Below are positions 39,199-50,622 of a stretch of 64,000 bases of DNA, piece by piece. The notes beneath the pieces were generated by a model. The model made no database searches. It worked only from the letters and a program-made list of their open reading frames with translations, and had not been told where the DNA came from. Source of the stretch: Listeria cornellensis FSL F6-0969. GTDB taxonomy: Bacteria > Bacillota > Bacilli > Lactobacillales > Listeriaceae. Within the stretch, counting starts at the first letter, position 1; the number at the start of each line of letters is the position of its first letter. The stretch is from the NCBI RefSeq assembly GCF_000525855.1, contig NZ_AODE01000017.1:1-64000 (forward strand). Reading direction: 5' to 3'. A program made the translations under genes and the position numbers.

Positions 39199-39999
39199 TT
39201 ACTGCAACGTTAACATCTGTTTTATCGTGTGCAATACCGCGTCCTCATCATTTGACCTCGCAATAAAATTAGCCGCTGCCTTCGTTTCAGGAAAACCATT
39301 CCGCATCGCAAAACTGTAAAGTCCAGCCTCCATCAGCTCCAAATCATTCAGCCCATCGCCGAAAACCATCGTTTCCGCGTGTGTCACACCAAGAATCTCC
39401 TGCAACCTCGCCACCGTAGTTCCTTTATGCACGCCAACATCCGAAATATCAATCCAAGCGCCCTCCGAAGCAACGATATACGCCTTATCAAAAAAATCAG
39501 CCAACTGCGTGCGCGTATGAAAACTATCCTCTTTCGCATCATACACAGAAATTTTCACAAAATCAACATCAATTTCGCTAAAATCTGCTACTCGACGCAA
39601 CTCCGAGTAAGAATGCTTCATCCGATTAAAAATCGCATCAGGCACCGTATCCTTCACAATCGCACCCGTCGACGTACACGCAATAATCACATAATCCAGA
39701 CGAAAAGCTTCCAATTTTGCAATCATCTCGAGCCCCAGTTTATTCTTAATCAGCGACTCATACACAAACTCCCCGTTACGCTTAATTCGCGCCGCACTAT
39801 CACCTAAAATCCACAAATCTTCCGTATTTTCAGGTCCAAAAAGTTGCTCGACACGGTCACATTGCTTCCCAGTACAGGCTGCGAACGCCACATTTTTCTG
39901 TATCATCAAGTCCTTGATTTCCTGATAAAACTCGCGATTATACTCGCCCTTACTATCCAAAAACGTCCCATCCATATCCGTAATCACTAATTTAATCAT
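39199..39999 (-). CDS. Cof-type HAD phosphatase
   Basis: A 266-residue HAD hydrolase with the nucleophile motif DMDGTFLDS (Asp8, Asp10), a C2-type cap, and the C-terminal VFGDGLNDLEL metal site. These dephosphorylate sugar phosphates or FMN. Its ATG overlaps the stop of the small upstream gene (ATGA). Likely in one operon with ROK and MFS genes. Confidence 0.9.
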   Translation of the reverse strand: MIKLVITDMDGTFLDSKGEYNREFYQEIKDLMIQKNVAFAACTGKQCDRVEQLFGPENTEDLWILGDSAARIKRNGEFVYESLIKNKLGLEMIAKLEAFRLDYVIIACTSTGAIVKDTVPDAIFNRMKHSYSELRRVADFSEIDVDFVKISVYDAKEDSFHTRTQLADFFDKAYIVASEGAWIDISDVGVHKGTTVARLQEILGVTHAETMVFGDGLNDLELMEAGLYSFAMRNGFPETKAAANFIARSNDEDAVLHTIKQMLTLQ

Positions 40000-40187
40000 G
40001 CTCCTACCCCCATATTTCTTATTTTCTCCACTAATTCTCTATTTATAATGCTGTACTTAAAACCCGCATCTGAAAAGTCCAGTGTATCCGTTCCCGCTAC
40101 TTCACACGTCGCTAAAATTCGTCTAATCGGCACAATCGTGAAATAATCGACCTCTTGATTCAGAGCAATCATATACAAACTATTCAT
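39996..40187 (-). CDS. Small hypothetical protein coupled to HAD gene
   Basis: A 63-residue product (MNSLYMIALNQEVDYFTIVP...) whose stop overlaps the HAD start. GGTGG is 6 nt upstream. The preceding 90 bp are also open in another frame (VRDLLTVQKKRISAAISGEM), so this may be the 3' half of a frameshifted gene of about 95 residues. Not recognised. Confidence 0.5.
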   Translation of the reverse strand: MNSLYMIALNQEVDYFTIVPIRRILATCEVAGTDTLDFSDAGFKYSIINRELVEKIRNMGVGA

Positions 40188-40274
40188 CGAAAACCACCAT
40201 TTCACCTGAAATTGCCGCCGATATTCTTTTTTTTTGTACAGTCAGCAAGTCTCTCACCCGTTCCCAACTCCCTA

Positions 40275-41267
40275 TTATTTCAGATTCATAAACACTAAAT
40301 GCGCCATCGCTAGCCATTCCAGACCCTTCATCACATCTTTATCAAACGAAGCTGCACAATGAAAGTTCGGCTTATTTGGCTGTTCCTGCAAAACACCATT
40401 TTCTAAAATCCTTTTTTCCAATTCCTGCTGACTCAAACCTTGCATATGAATCACAAACGTATGTGGCGCAAGGAGGCTGTTGTAAATACAGAGGATATCC
40501 ATCAAATTCTGCACCGATTCCTCGAACGACCGAGGCAATTCTTGACCAATAAGCTGCGGCAAATAACGAATTTCACCAGCCAAACCATCCTGTCCTCTGA
40601 AAAGCCCGTTATTGTGGAAAAGACTCGCGCCCGGCATGCTCATCGGCAAATAATAAATACCAACCACATAATCGCGATCAGGAATCTCCACCGCTTTGCA
40701 ATAGCCCACCGTTGCTAGATTGGCATCGTTTTCAATCAGGACGGGAATGTCGAACCGACCGCTTATTTCTGATTCTAAATCCCAGCCATCGAGTGCATCG
40801 TGCCAGCTCACTGCGATTTCGGAACCGATTTTTTTACCTGGAATCGAGATTGCGATATTCGTGATTGCCAGTTTTTGAGCAAGTATTTCCGTCACAACAT
40901 CGATAATCGCACTCATTTTCACAACTTCCATCGGCTGATTTCGCGTTATTTGGATATCACCGCGCATATTCACAACATGGGCCACAATATGTAATTTTCC
41001 AGCGGTTTCTTGGATTGAAATTAAGAGATAGTGCTCCAAATCATAGTTGAAATGATAGTGCACAGACGGTCGACCGATTTTGGGATGGATCAATTCTCCG
41101 CCGATAAACTCGCCAGCCTCCACAAGTTCTTTGACCAGACCGTTGACTGTGACTGTGCTTATGTCCGATTCAGTTGCTAATTTCGCCTTTGTCGCCGATC
41201 CATATTTAAACAAAATACTTCTGATTTTATTCAAATTCGCCGCTTTTACGACATGCTTATTTTCCAT
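40275..41267 (-). CDS. ROK-family transcriptional regulator
   Basis: A 330-residue repressor. The N-terminal winged helix (SATKAKLATESDISTVTVNGLVKELVEAG) is followed by the ROK sugar-kinase-like fold: DIPVLIENDANLATVGY and GLAGEIRYLP. The usual cysteine zinc motif is reduced and the C-terminus is short. It binds a sugar effector; kinase activity is unlikely without the full motif. It precedes the HAD and MFS genes on the same strand. Confidence 0.87.
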   Translation of the reverse strand: MENKHVVKAANLNKIRSILFKYGSATKAKLATESDISTVTVNGLVKELVEAGEFIGGELIHPKIGRPSVHYHFNYDLEHYLLISIQETAGKLHIVAHVVNMRGDIQITRNQPMEVVKMSAIIDVVTEILAQKLAITNIAISIPGKKIGSEIAVSWHDALDGWDLESEISGRFDIPVLIENDANLATVGYCKAVEIPDRDYVVGIYYLPMSMPGASLFHNNGLFRGQDGLAGEIRYLPQLIGQELPRSFEESVQNLMDILCIYNSLLAPHTFVIHMQGLSQQELEKRILENGVLQEQPNKPNFHCAASFDKDVMKGLEWLAMAHLVFMNLK

Positions 41268-41297
41268 CTACTTCACCAGCTCATCATTTATTTAAAA

Positions 41298-41311
41298 TAC
41301 TTAATTAAGTA
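41298..41311. promoter_or_regulatory. Palindromic operator upstream of ROK gene
   Basis: Perfect 14-bp palindrome TACTTAATTAAGTA, 31 bp before the ROK start and next to an AT-rich -10-like region. ROK/XylR-type repressors bind such AT-rich palindromes, so autoregulation is likely. Confidence 0.55.
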
Positions 41312-41423
41312 CCTTTATTATATAAAAAAAATATTGGCAATGTAAAGCCTTTCTTTTTTAAAAAAAACTCCCATACATCAGCGGAACTAACCGGTCATGC
41401 ATGAGAGCACATTTCCTATTACA

Positions 41424-44400
41424 TTATTTTTGGCGCCTACTCAAATATACCCCACTCATCAAAATAAGTCCCCAGCCAATCCATATTAAAGGCTCATTTC
41501 GAGTATCACCTGTCGTCGGTAAACGTGGCGCAGACCATTTCTGATTAGTATCCGCTTCTTCCAACCTTGATAATGCTTGGCTATCGATCGGCTTTACCAT
41601 ATAGTTTGCTGTGACCGCCTGCAACGACGCACCATTTGGCATTATGATTCCTCGCGGCGTTTCTCCACCTGGTGGCACCGTTTCTTCCTCCGGCACATTC
41701 GGCGCTGGCGGTTTCGGCAATTCCTCTGGCCCATCCAAAATCACATTACTCACCTCAATACTGACGAATTCTAGCTGCGATTTCACGATGGAAAAAGGAA
41801 TCGGTGTCGTATCTAATTTGTAACCAGCGGGCGCTGCGGTCTCAACGAAACTATAGTCGCCTGGCACTAAATCCGACACAATAAATTGGCCCAAAGCGTC
41901 CGTCACTAAATCGGCTTGAATCACATTTCCATCAGAATCTTTCAAATCAAAAACAGCCCCCGCTAAGTGTCTCTGCTCATTCACGCTATCCGTTTTCGTC
42001 AACATAACTCCACCTTTAGCCAGCTCGTTATTCACCACTTCATAGTAAACATTTCGCTCAGAGGTGGCTTTGGAAATCGTAATTGGAATAGCTAACTCAC
42101 CACGAACATAATCCATCGGCGCTTGTGTTTCCAACAGTTTATACTCCCCAATCGGCAAATCAGCAATTTCTAACTTTCCTTCAAAATCACTAACAACGTC
42201 CGATTTCACAATATTCCCATCACTATCTATCAAATCAAACACCGCGCCAGACAGTGGCATTTTTGTCGTTTGATCCTGTTTCGTGATAATTAACGTCCCA
42301 AGGATCAACTCATCCTCCATCGTGACATTCACCGGTGCATTCTGCTTCTCACTAATCGTGAAGTTTTGCGGTTCCTCGTTGATTTGATAACCTTCCGGTG
42401 CAGCTGTCTCTACAAAACTGTACTCCCCAGGTTCCAAATCACGCACAACGAGTTCACCATTTTCATCCGTTTTCAAATCTGCTTGGATGACCTCCTCGCC
42501 CTGCATCAAGCTAAACGTTGCATCCACCAAGCGTTGCGTCGTGCCTTTTTCATATTTAGTCAGCTTTACCTCGCCAATAAATGCCTCATTTTCAACCCTC
42601 AAATCCTGATTTTTCGAGTTCAGTGTCACCGCGATACCTGCCTCCGAGCTAGCCGATTTAAAGTAACCCGTTGGCGCGCTTAGTTCCTTCACCACATAGT
42701 CGCCATAACGCAAAGACCCAAATGTGATGTCCCCAGACGAATCTGATGTCGCTGTCCGCAATAATACGCTCCCATCCTTGTTGTACAGGCCAAACTCAGC
42801 CCCCGCCAACGCTCGCTTCGAGTTTCCATCCGCCTTATGCAGCATCAAATTTCCGCGTTCACCAGACGCACCACCAGAACCATCAGAAAATCGGACTTGG
42901 ACTTCCGTCGTTGCCTGCGTTGGCTCCGTCGTGATATTATCGCCAGTCAATCGAATATTATTTCTGACAATCTCATTATCCGCCGCATCGATGAACGTAT
43001 CATATTCCACTAAATAAGTCGTTGAAATTGTGTCGCTAAACGCAATCTCGAAAGATTGCTTCCCAGTTTCGCCGTCATTATGAATAGCAAGTGTATAATC
43101 CTTATCCACTATTAACTCCGCACCTTTCGCAAAATTCCCACTGGATGTCATCGTCGTATCATACACCCGAACAGAATCCGGAAGCAACACTTGATTCTCG
43201 CTCGGCGTATCCGCAATTTTTGCATTCGATATCGTGGATTGGCCCGCGTTCACTGTAGCCTTCCAGTGAATATTTTCCCCGTCCTGAACCCCCGTTTTAC
43301 CAACATAACTGCCACCGTTTGGAATAATCACAAAGCCATCCAAGTTAGCTACATCTTTGTCCCCATCAAAAAGCGTCGCGTCATTCAAATAGTACGAAGA
43401 CACCAACTGTCCGTCCAAACTAGTCTTAAACGTCGCGTAATATCCTTCCGAAATACCGTCTTTAAACATAATCGTCACCGTATTATTACTCGTATCCAGT
43501 GTATATTCATTCGGATCTACAAGCCCGCCATCTGAATAATTATACGCCTCCTTGCCCAACACCATTTTATGCACTTCCACCGAGTCCACAAGCAACGTCT
43601 GATTACTCGGAATTACATCCTTCAAAATTGGGGCTGCAATCGTTAATAAATTGTAATTAAAACCGATTTCCCATGTAATCTCTTTATTTTTTGCATCATA
43701 ACTTCCAAGCTTAAAACCATTTTTTTTGCGTGTAATAATCTGGTTGTGTCGTCACCGAATCACTACTCGTCTTCTTTCCACCACCTGTTGTTTCCCACTC
43801 CAATAACGCATCATTTTTGAAAGCTGTCGCGTCACCTAATTGGAAACTAGTCTCATACGTCAGGACAAGTTCATGCGTCATCTGTCTGGCATAACTATTC
43901 AAAAGTGTAATCGTAAAACCGTCCTTATTCGCCGTCCATGCATAATCCTCACCATCGACTAGCACAGCATTTCCATTATCGCAATCCACCAATTTCAACG
44001 TATCACCAAGGAGTTCCATCCCCCCCCGAAGCAAAACTATCCCGAACCACCACATTATCCAACGCATAGTTATGCACATTCACTCGTTGCTCCCACTTCA
44101 TTGTTTTCGAATGATAATCTGCGTCAACCAAACGCTTCGTAATACTCTGCGCCGCCGTACTCACCGTCGCTATTTTCTCGGGCGTATCCACCGTCCCAAC
44201 ACGGTTTACCACACTACTCACATCAGCATCGGAGTCCACAAGCTCCGTCTCATACGTCACCTGATAAGCCGTCTTCACCCCATCCGCAAACTGCAAATCA
44301 AATCCGTTCTGCGTCGCGTTCTTCTGCGGAATCACCGAATAATCCGTCGCCGCCAGCACATCCCCCTGCGTCACCACACCATTCCCGTCAACATTCGCGT

Positions 44401-45807
44401 GCCGTACAACGACCGAGCCATCCACCAATCGATGCGTCGCGTCAAACAAATCATGCAGCACCGCATCCTCCTTCGCCACATCCGCACCATCAAAATTAAA
44501 ACCAACCGTCCACGTCACCCGACCAGTTTTCGCATCAAAAACACCATGCTTCGTCAAATGCTCCCCACGCTCCACCGTCACCGTACCTGTCGCGCTCGTA
44601 GGTTTCCCCGATGTCACAAAATCCGCCGTATTCACAAACTGAACCTTGCTCACATCCTCAATCAGCGTCGTGTACCGAACCTCATAGCCAGCCGTCGAAC
44701 CATCTAAAAACGCAATCTCCAGCTCATCGTTCTGATTTTTCGAAATAGTATACTCCGACTTATCAGCCAGCCCGCCAATTTTTACGTCCCCATTCGTAAA
44801 CACATCCAATTTATAAACCGCAATGCTCTCCATATCCAACCGAAGCCCCGCTGGAATCGCATCCTTCAAAACAGCGTCCCGCAACACTTCCTGCTTCTCA
44901 TTCACACGAACCTTCCAGTCAATCTGACTCGCTCATACGCCTGATCCACCGTTCCCGACTTCGCCATCACCTTCTGCGCACCAGCCGCAACAAAATGCAC
45001 ATCGATACTCTGCGACTCCACGACCGGGAACACAATCTTCTGCTCCGTCAGCGTATTCTCCTTAACCGCATCAAATCGCGTATTAAACTGCAACGTCCCC
45101 GCAACGCCCGAATCCGTCTCCACATTTTCGTTAAACGTCATCGTCACCGTCCCGTCCGTCCCCGCAACAAATGTCCCATAATCGCCGAGCGTCCCATTCA
45201 CCACCGAGTATAACTTAAAAATATCCGGCAACGCAAACGAATACGTATCCCCACTTTTCGCATTCAACGCATCCGGCAAAGCCCATTCAAACGCAACATG
45301 CGCCACCGAATCAACAGTCGGCCGATTCTCCTCCGTAAAAGTCTTTCCACTCGCATCCGTCAAAGCCACTTCCGTCAAAATCGGCGCAGTAATAGCACTT
45401 TTCAATCTCGGCCTCTCCGCCGACAACTGAAAACTACCCATCACATGAGCCGGAATATCCTCCGTTATCTCCAATTCCCCACGCGACTTATCCCCATCCA
45501 AAGTCACTTCCCCGTAAACGCTTCCATATCGCCCCACAAAATCCACCGTTCCATCACTCACAGCGAGCCCCTCAGGAATATCAATTCCAATCTCCGTCCC
45601 AACCTTCATCCCATCCACACCAGAATCCCAATCATACACCACTTCCATAGGCGGCGCATTTTCATTCTCCTCTAAACCTTGACTATTTTTCACCGTCACA
45701 TCCTGAATAAATTCCCGCTCTACATTCGCCGAACTCACCGGAATCGCGGACACCACATTAAACCCGATCAACATAAACAACACAACAAAAATAACTGCCT
45801 TCTTCAT
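41424..45807 (-). CDS. LPXTG-anchored adhesin with SpaA/Cna-B repeats, three frameshifts
   Basis: The signal peptide starts at ATG 45807 (GGGGAAAATAGAG upstream): KKAVIFVVLFMLIGF. About 900 residues of MSCRAMM-like adhesive modules follow (repeated RVTWTVGFN..., YEV.Y.T segments resembling collagen-binding domains), then four SpaA-type Cna-B domains with ETAAPEGY-like motifs, a proline-rich spacer, and the sorting signal LPTTG, membrane helix and SRRQK tail. Sortase A would attach it to the wall. The frame breaks near 44928 (one base missing; repaired reading ...IDWKVRVNEKQ), at C8 44020-44027 and T8 43720-43727 (one base too many each). Repaired length is about 1,460 residues. Confidence 0.85.
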
Positions 45808-46153
45808 CTCTATTTTCCCCTTTTCTAACAAAATTGCACAACTATGGTCCGTGCCTTATCCTGATGAAATTAGGGTTCCCACATGCGCCTTCATCCCAAC
45901 TCTTAGATGAAAAAACAAAATGCGAGTTACTCCAAGATGTGTATAAAAACGAGTACTACAACTCGAAATTAAAAAGCAGAATTTTCAATATCGTTATCAT
46001 TTCAGACAAGTTCAATTATGTTCAAAACTTCACTACAGTTAAAACACTAACATATAAAGTAACATTATGCCACACAAAAAGACCTGTTTGTGTCTAAATT
46101 GTGACAAAACAGGTCTTTATTAACGTATAAAACATCACTTTTCATTACATTAG
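45808..46153. other. AT-rich intergenic region, no supported gene
   Basis: An open frame from 45834 to 46097 (plus) lacks a ribosome site and recognisable features. The region ends in a terminator. It should contain the promoter of the adhesin gene, but I cannot pick one out confidently. Confidence 0.4.
46078..46118. terminator. Terminator after the cyd operon
   Basis: AAAGACCTGTTT / AAACAGGTCTTT stem with T5 on the minus strand, 36 bp after the cydD stop. Confidence 0.7.
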
Positions 46154-47893
46154 TCACAGCTTAATCGGGCGATCTAATTCATACAAATGACGATAACGTT
46201 CTTCTTTCTGCAACAATTCCTGATGCGTTCCGTCCATAATCACGTCGCCATTTTCCAAGAACAATACCCGATCCATTTTCTCCACACCAACAAGATGATG
46301 CGTCACCCAAACGAGCGACTTCCCTTGCAGCGTCTCAAAAATCGTGCCGAGCAATTCCTTCTCCGTAATCGGATCAAGCCCAACTGTCGGCTCATCTAGC
46401 ACAACAATCGGCGTATCCTGCAACAAAATCCGAGCCAGCGCAATCCGTTGACGTTCCCCACCCGAAAAACGCGCACCCATCTCCGTCATCTGCGTATGAT
46501 ACCCATCCGGCATGCTCATGATGAAGTCGTGCAGCTTCACCTGTTTCGCAACCTCCGCAACGTCCTCGTCCGTTGCATCCTGATTCCCCATCCGAATATT
46601 GTTCAGCACCGTCGTATTAAACAAATGCGCCTTCTGATTCAACATCGAAATCATCTCCGAAATCTGCGGGCGAAGTTTTGCCACATCATCACCATTCAAC
46701 GTAACCGAACCCGATGTCGGCGCCAAGGCTCCCTGCACTAATTTCAAAAATGTCGATTTCCCCGTACCACTACGTCCTAAAATCGCGACCTTCTCGCCTT
46801 GATTCAACTCAAAATCCAAGTCTCGCAAAACAGGTTTTGAATCCGTGTAACCAAAAGTCAGTTTTTCCGTACGTAAAGTCACATTTTCCGTATTGATGGC
46901 GATTTTTTCAAGCGCGCCCTCCTCTTCCCAAGTCAGAAGTTCCGCGTCCTCGATTTCCTCCAAACGCGCAATCGAATCCTTGTAAAGCGAGCCATCACTG
47001 ACCGCATTACTCACCGGAATAAAACTCTCCGACAACGCCAAAATCGCCAACACAAACGCCGCAATAAATGTCGGTTCAAAAACGCCATCCACAACCTGCC
47101 GATTCGTCCAATAAACCATCGAAAGTACCATAACCCCAATAATCAGTTGCCCAACAAAATCCCGCAACGTCGCAAAGCGCGCCTGTTTTGTCTCAGTGGC
47201 AAGCATCAATTTCTCATCCGCCTCATAATCCTCGATAAAGCCTTTTTCACGACCACTGAACATCCAGTCGCTAATCCCGAACACCGCATCCGTGAATTTT
47301 TGATACAATTTATTCCGTTCCTGCTTCATGTACGCATTTTTCCCACGCGCGTAAAGTAACGAAACCCAAGGCATCACAAGCACAAGAAGCGCAATATACG
47401 CGAAAAATAAAATCGCAAACGGAATCGAAAAGACGCCGAGTGAAATCACAATTCCGCCATATAAAACCATCGCCACAATATTCGGAAGCAGCGTCGTCAA
47501 ATAATAATTTTGCAAATGCTCGATATCGTCCGACAAAAGCCCCAAAATATCTCCTGTCCGGTAACGCGAACGCATCAACAAAGCTTGCGGTTCAATGATT
47601 CGATATAAGCGAACACGCATTTTCGCCAAAATCCGCAAAACGAGCGAATGACTCGCCAAACGTTCAATATATCGTGACACCGCACGCATGATTCCAAATG
47701 CCCGAACCCCAACGATCGGCACATAAATCAATAAAATCGTCTCCGGAATCGTCGCTGCCGTCGAAATCAAATACCCCGACGTAAACATCAACGCTCCCGT
47801 TGAAAACACCGTCAGCAAACCAAGCAAAATAACCCAGAGGAAAAGCATCCGATTTTGTTTAATATACGGCCCAATCCAGCTACTTTTTATCAT
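46154..47893 (-). CDS. cydD: Thiol reductant ABC exporter subunit, second gene (CydD in Firmicute naming)
   Basis: A 579-residue half-transporter: six membrane helices, Walker A GRSGTGKST, signature FSGGERQRIALARI, Walker B PIVVLDEPTVGLD and H-loop THHLVG. With its partner it exports glutathione/cysteine and is needed to assemble cytochrome bd. The start overlaps the end of the preceding gene. Last gene of cydABCD. E. coli nomenclature would call it CydC-like. Confidence 0.92.
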   Translation of the reverse strand: MIKSSWIGPYIKQNRMLFLWVILLGLLTVFSTGALMFTSGYLISTAATIPETILLIYVPIVGVRAFGIMRAVSRYIERLASHSLVLRILAKMRVRLYRIIEPQALLMRSRYRTGDILGLLSDDIEHLQNYYLTTLLPNIVAMVLYGGIVISLGVFSIPFAILFFAYIALLVLVMPWVSLLYARGKNAYMKQERNKLYQKFTDAVFGISDWMFSGREKGFIEDYEADEKLMLATETKQARFATLRDFVGQLIIGVMVLSMVYWTNRQVVDGVFEPTFIAAFVLAILALSESFIPVSNAVSDGSLYKDSIARLEEIEDAELLTWEEEGALEKIAINTENVTLRTEKLTFGYTDSKPVLRDLDFELNQGEKVAILGRSGTGKSTFLKLVQGALAPTSGSVTLNGDDVAKLRPQISEMISMLNQKAHLFNTTVLNNIRMGNQDATDEDVAEVAKQVKLHDFIMSMPDGYHTQMTEMGARFSGGERQRIALARILLQDTPIVVLDEPTVGLDPITEKELLGTIFETLQGKSLVWVTHHLVGVEKMDRVLFLENGDVIMDGTHQELLQKEERYRHLYELDRPIKL

Positions 47894-49608
47894 CAGATCT
47901 CCTCCAATTGGGCTTTGATTAATTTCGCATAAAAGCCATTTTTCGCGAGCAACTCCGCGTGCGTACCAACTTCCACAATCGCGCCATGATCCAGCACGAT
48001 AATCCGGTCCATTTCAAGCATCCAATGCAAACGATGCGTTGCAAAAAAGACAAGACGATCCGTGAACAAATCAAGCATCGGCTGCTTCAACTCATACTCC
48101 GTCTCAATATCCAAATGCGCAGTCGGCTCATCCATCAACACAATCCGGCGATTACTAAGAAAAGCCCGTGCAATCGCAATCCGCTGCTCCTGACCACCAC
48201 TCAGCACACGACCAGCCTCACCAACAAGCGTATCATAACCCGCATCAAGCTCCGCCACTAAATCGCGCAAGCCCGCCGCATCAGCCGCCCATTCCACTTC
48301 CCGGTCATCACTATCCGGCGCATAAAAACGAATATTCTCACGTACCGTTTCATGGAACAAATAAGGATGTTGCGGGATATATGTCACCTGACTCTGCCAA
48401 GCCGCATCACGCAATTGCACACGCTCCTCATTATTCCACAAAAACGCACCATCCGTCGGTTCCAAAAAGCCACTCAAAACATCGATCATCGTCGACTTCC
48501 CAGCCCCCGTGGCACCAATAATCCCGATTTTCTCAAAACCAGTCACCGTAAAATTAGCCGCATCAAGCGACGCCTTCGAATCCGGCTGATGTTGCACCGT
48601 CACATTTTGCAAAGTAAACGACGTATTCGCATCAAATTCCAACGCTTGATCCGTCGCGACCACCGTCACGTCCTTATCAATAATCTCCTGAATCACGCGT
48701 CCAGCCTCTTGCCCATCCAGCGTCGCGTGATAATCCGAGCCAACCTCCCGAACCGGCAAAAAGTACTCCGGCGCTAAAATAAGTATCCCGAGCGCAATCG
48801 GCAAAATCATCGTGGACTCAATCAAGCCTAAGCCCAGAAACACCGCCACCGTCGCGACCGAAAGCATCGTAAAGAAGTCCAGCGCAAACGAAGACAAAAA
48901 CGCCATCCGCAAAGTCCCCATCGTCGCCTTCCGGTAATCCTCACTCACCTTCGCAATATTCCCCTCGTGCGCGCGACTAATCCCCAAATACTTCAACGTC
49001 TCGAGCCCCTTAAGCGAATCCACAAAATGGTTCGACAACACCCGATGCGTCTCAAACTGGCGATCCGCACTCGCCTTCGTTGCCAATCCAATCATAATCA
49101 AAAACAGAATCAAAATCGGCAACGTCAAAATCAGAATCGTGCCCGACGTCGTGTCTTCTATAAATACGTAGATTAAAATCATCACCGGAATAATCGACAT
49201 ATTCATCAATTTCGGCAAAAACAGCTCCAAATAACGACGAAAATCAGCGACACCCTCCATGACCATCGTCACGACTTTCCCCGTTCCTTCCGCACTCGTA
49301 AAACGCGGCCCAAGTAGAAACAGTTTCGAAAGCAGCGCCTCACGCATTGCCGTCCCCGTTTTTGCAGCATAATCATACACAATTTTGCGTTTCCATACAT
49401 TCAAAAAATGCCGTACAAGATAAGCCCCCGCAAAGAGGCCTAAATCGAACAGCGCGTCACCCCACGGATCCCCGTGAAAGAGCGTCGTAATCGCAGTTGC
49501 TAAGTATCTTGCCATCGCGATGATAGCCGCGCCCTGAACAACTGTCAGGACGGCTAGCACGGCAAGGATCGGTTTTATACCTTGGTATTTCAATAAATCT
49601 CTACCCAT
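47893..49608 (-). CDS. cydC: Thiol reductant ABC exporter subunit, first gene (CydC in Firmicute naming)
   Basis: A 571-residue ABC half-transporter with an N-terminal membrane domain, Walker A GATGAGKST, signature LSGGQEQRIAIARA, Walker B IVLMDEPTAHLD and H-loop THRLHW. It works as a heterodimer with the product of the next gene. Stop and start codons overlap with both neighbours, showing a tight operon. Confidence 0.92.
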   Translation of the reverse strand: MGRDLLKYQGIKPILAVLAVLTVVQGAAIIAMARYLATAITTLFHGDPWGDALFDLGLFAGAYLVRHFLNVWKRKIVYDYAAKTGTAMREALLSKLFLLGPRFTSAEGTGKVVTMVMEGVADFRRYLELFLPKLMNMSIIPVMILIYVFIEDTTSGTILILTLPILILFLIMIGLATKASADRQFETHRVLSNHFVDSLKGLETLKYLGISRAHEGNIAKVSEDYRKATMGTLRMAFLSSFALDFFTMLSVATVAVFLGLGLIESTMILPIALGILILAPEYFLPVREVGSDYHATLDGQEAGRVIQEIIDKDVTVVATDQALEFDANTSFTLQNVTVQHQPDSKASLDAANFTVTGFEKIGIIGATGAGKSTMIDVLSGFLEPTDGAFLWNNEERVQLRDAAWQSQVTYIPQHPYLFHETVRENIRFYAPDSDDREVEWAADAAGLRDLVAELDAGYDTLVGEAGRVLSGGQEQRIAIARAFLSNRRIVLMDEPTAHLDIETEYELKQPMLDLFTDRLVFFATHRLHWMLEMDRIIVLDHGAIVEVGTHAELLAKNGFYAKLIKAQLEEI

Positions 49609-50621
49609 CAGTACGTCATTTTCTCCTTACTGGATACACGCTTGCGGAACACATAATAGCTCCAGATTTGATAACCTAGTACAAACGGCAAAAGCGTCAG
49701 AGCCACGATTGTCATTACTTTTAGCGAATAATCGCCGGATGCTGCATTATGAATCGTTAAATCATACAACGCGCTAGTCGAACTGACCATCACACGCGGG
49801 AATAATCCTGCAAAAATTGCACCGATTGTTCCAACAATTCCAAGTCCACTAAAGGCAAACGCCCAACCTTCGCGCCCCTTCCAAAGAGCAAGCGCAGAGA
49901 TCACGTAGAACACGACCGTCGCGCCAATCATAATCGGCAACAAAATCGGACGAGCTTGGAAAATATCCGTGTAGAAGAACGCCATCACGACGAAAATCGC
50001 GAGGACAGGAACCGTTACAAACCACATCCGTTTTGCAATCCGAGTCGCACGTTCACGAAGATCATCATGCGTACGAAGTGTAATAAACAGCAAACCGTGG
50101 AAGTAACAAATCAAAGTCACCGTCAACCCACCCATAAGCGAGAACGGCGTAATATAATCAAAGAAACCAGCATTCATATTCATTTCACTATTAATCGGCA
50201 TCCCCGCAACAAGTGACGAGAACAAGACGCCAAGCAAGAACGGCGGCAAAATACTACCGATAAAAATAACCCAATCCCACGTCTTCACCCAAGCTTTTGT
50301 ATCATGTTTCCCGCGGAATTCAAACGAAACACCACGGCCAATAAGCGCCAGCAAGAAGAACACAAGTGGAATATAATAACCACTAAACATCGTCGCATAC
50401 CAGTTAGGAAACGCCGCAAAAATCGCGCCCCCAGCCGTCAGCAACCAAACCTCATTCGCATCCCAGAACGGTCCAATCGTATTAATTAAAACACGACGCT
50501 CCAAATCATTCCGAGCCACAAAACGTGTCGACATCCCAACCCCGAAGTCAAAACCTTCCAAGAAGAAGAAGCCGATGAAAAGTACAGCAACTAAAAGGAA
50601 CCACAGTTCGTTTAATTCCAT
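49608..50621 (-). CDS. cydB: Cytochrome bd ubiquinol/menaquinol oxidase subunit II
   Basis: A 337-residue membrane subunit with about eight helices, starting MELNELWFLLVAVLFIGFFFLEGFDFGVG and containing GPFWDANEVWLLTAGGA, the conserved CydB signature. It forms the terminal oxidase with CydA, reducing oxygen with menaquinol under low oxygen. Confidence 0.95.
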   Translation of the reverse strand: MELNELWFLLVAVLFIGFFFLEGFDFGVGMSTRFVARNDLERRVLINTIGPFWDANEVWLLTAGGAIFAAFPNWYATMFSGYYIPLVFFLLALIGRGVSFEFRGKHDTKAWVKTWDWVIFIGSILPPFLLGVLFSSLVAGMPINSEMNMNAGFFDYITPFSLMGGLTVTLICYFHGLLFITLRTHDDLRERATRIAKRMWFVTVPVLAIFVVMAFFYTDIFQARPILLPIMIGATVVFYVISALALWKGREGWAFAFSGLGIVGTIGAIFAGLFPRVMVSSTSALYDLTIHNAASGDYSLKVMTIVALTLLPFVLGYQIWSYYVFRKRVSSKEKMTY

Positions 50622-50622
50622 C

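Noticed and set aside
41424..45807. Three or four separate adhesin genes
   Set aside because: Only the first part has a signal peptide and only the last has a sorting signal; joints are restored by single-base changes.
45834..46097. 87-codon plus-strand frame between adhesin and cyd genes
   Set aside because: No ribosome site, AT-rich composition, runs into the terminator, no recognisable protein features.
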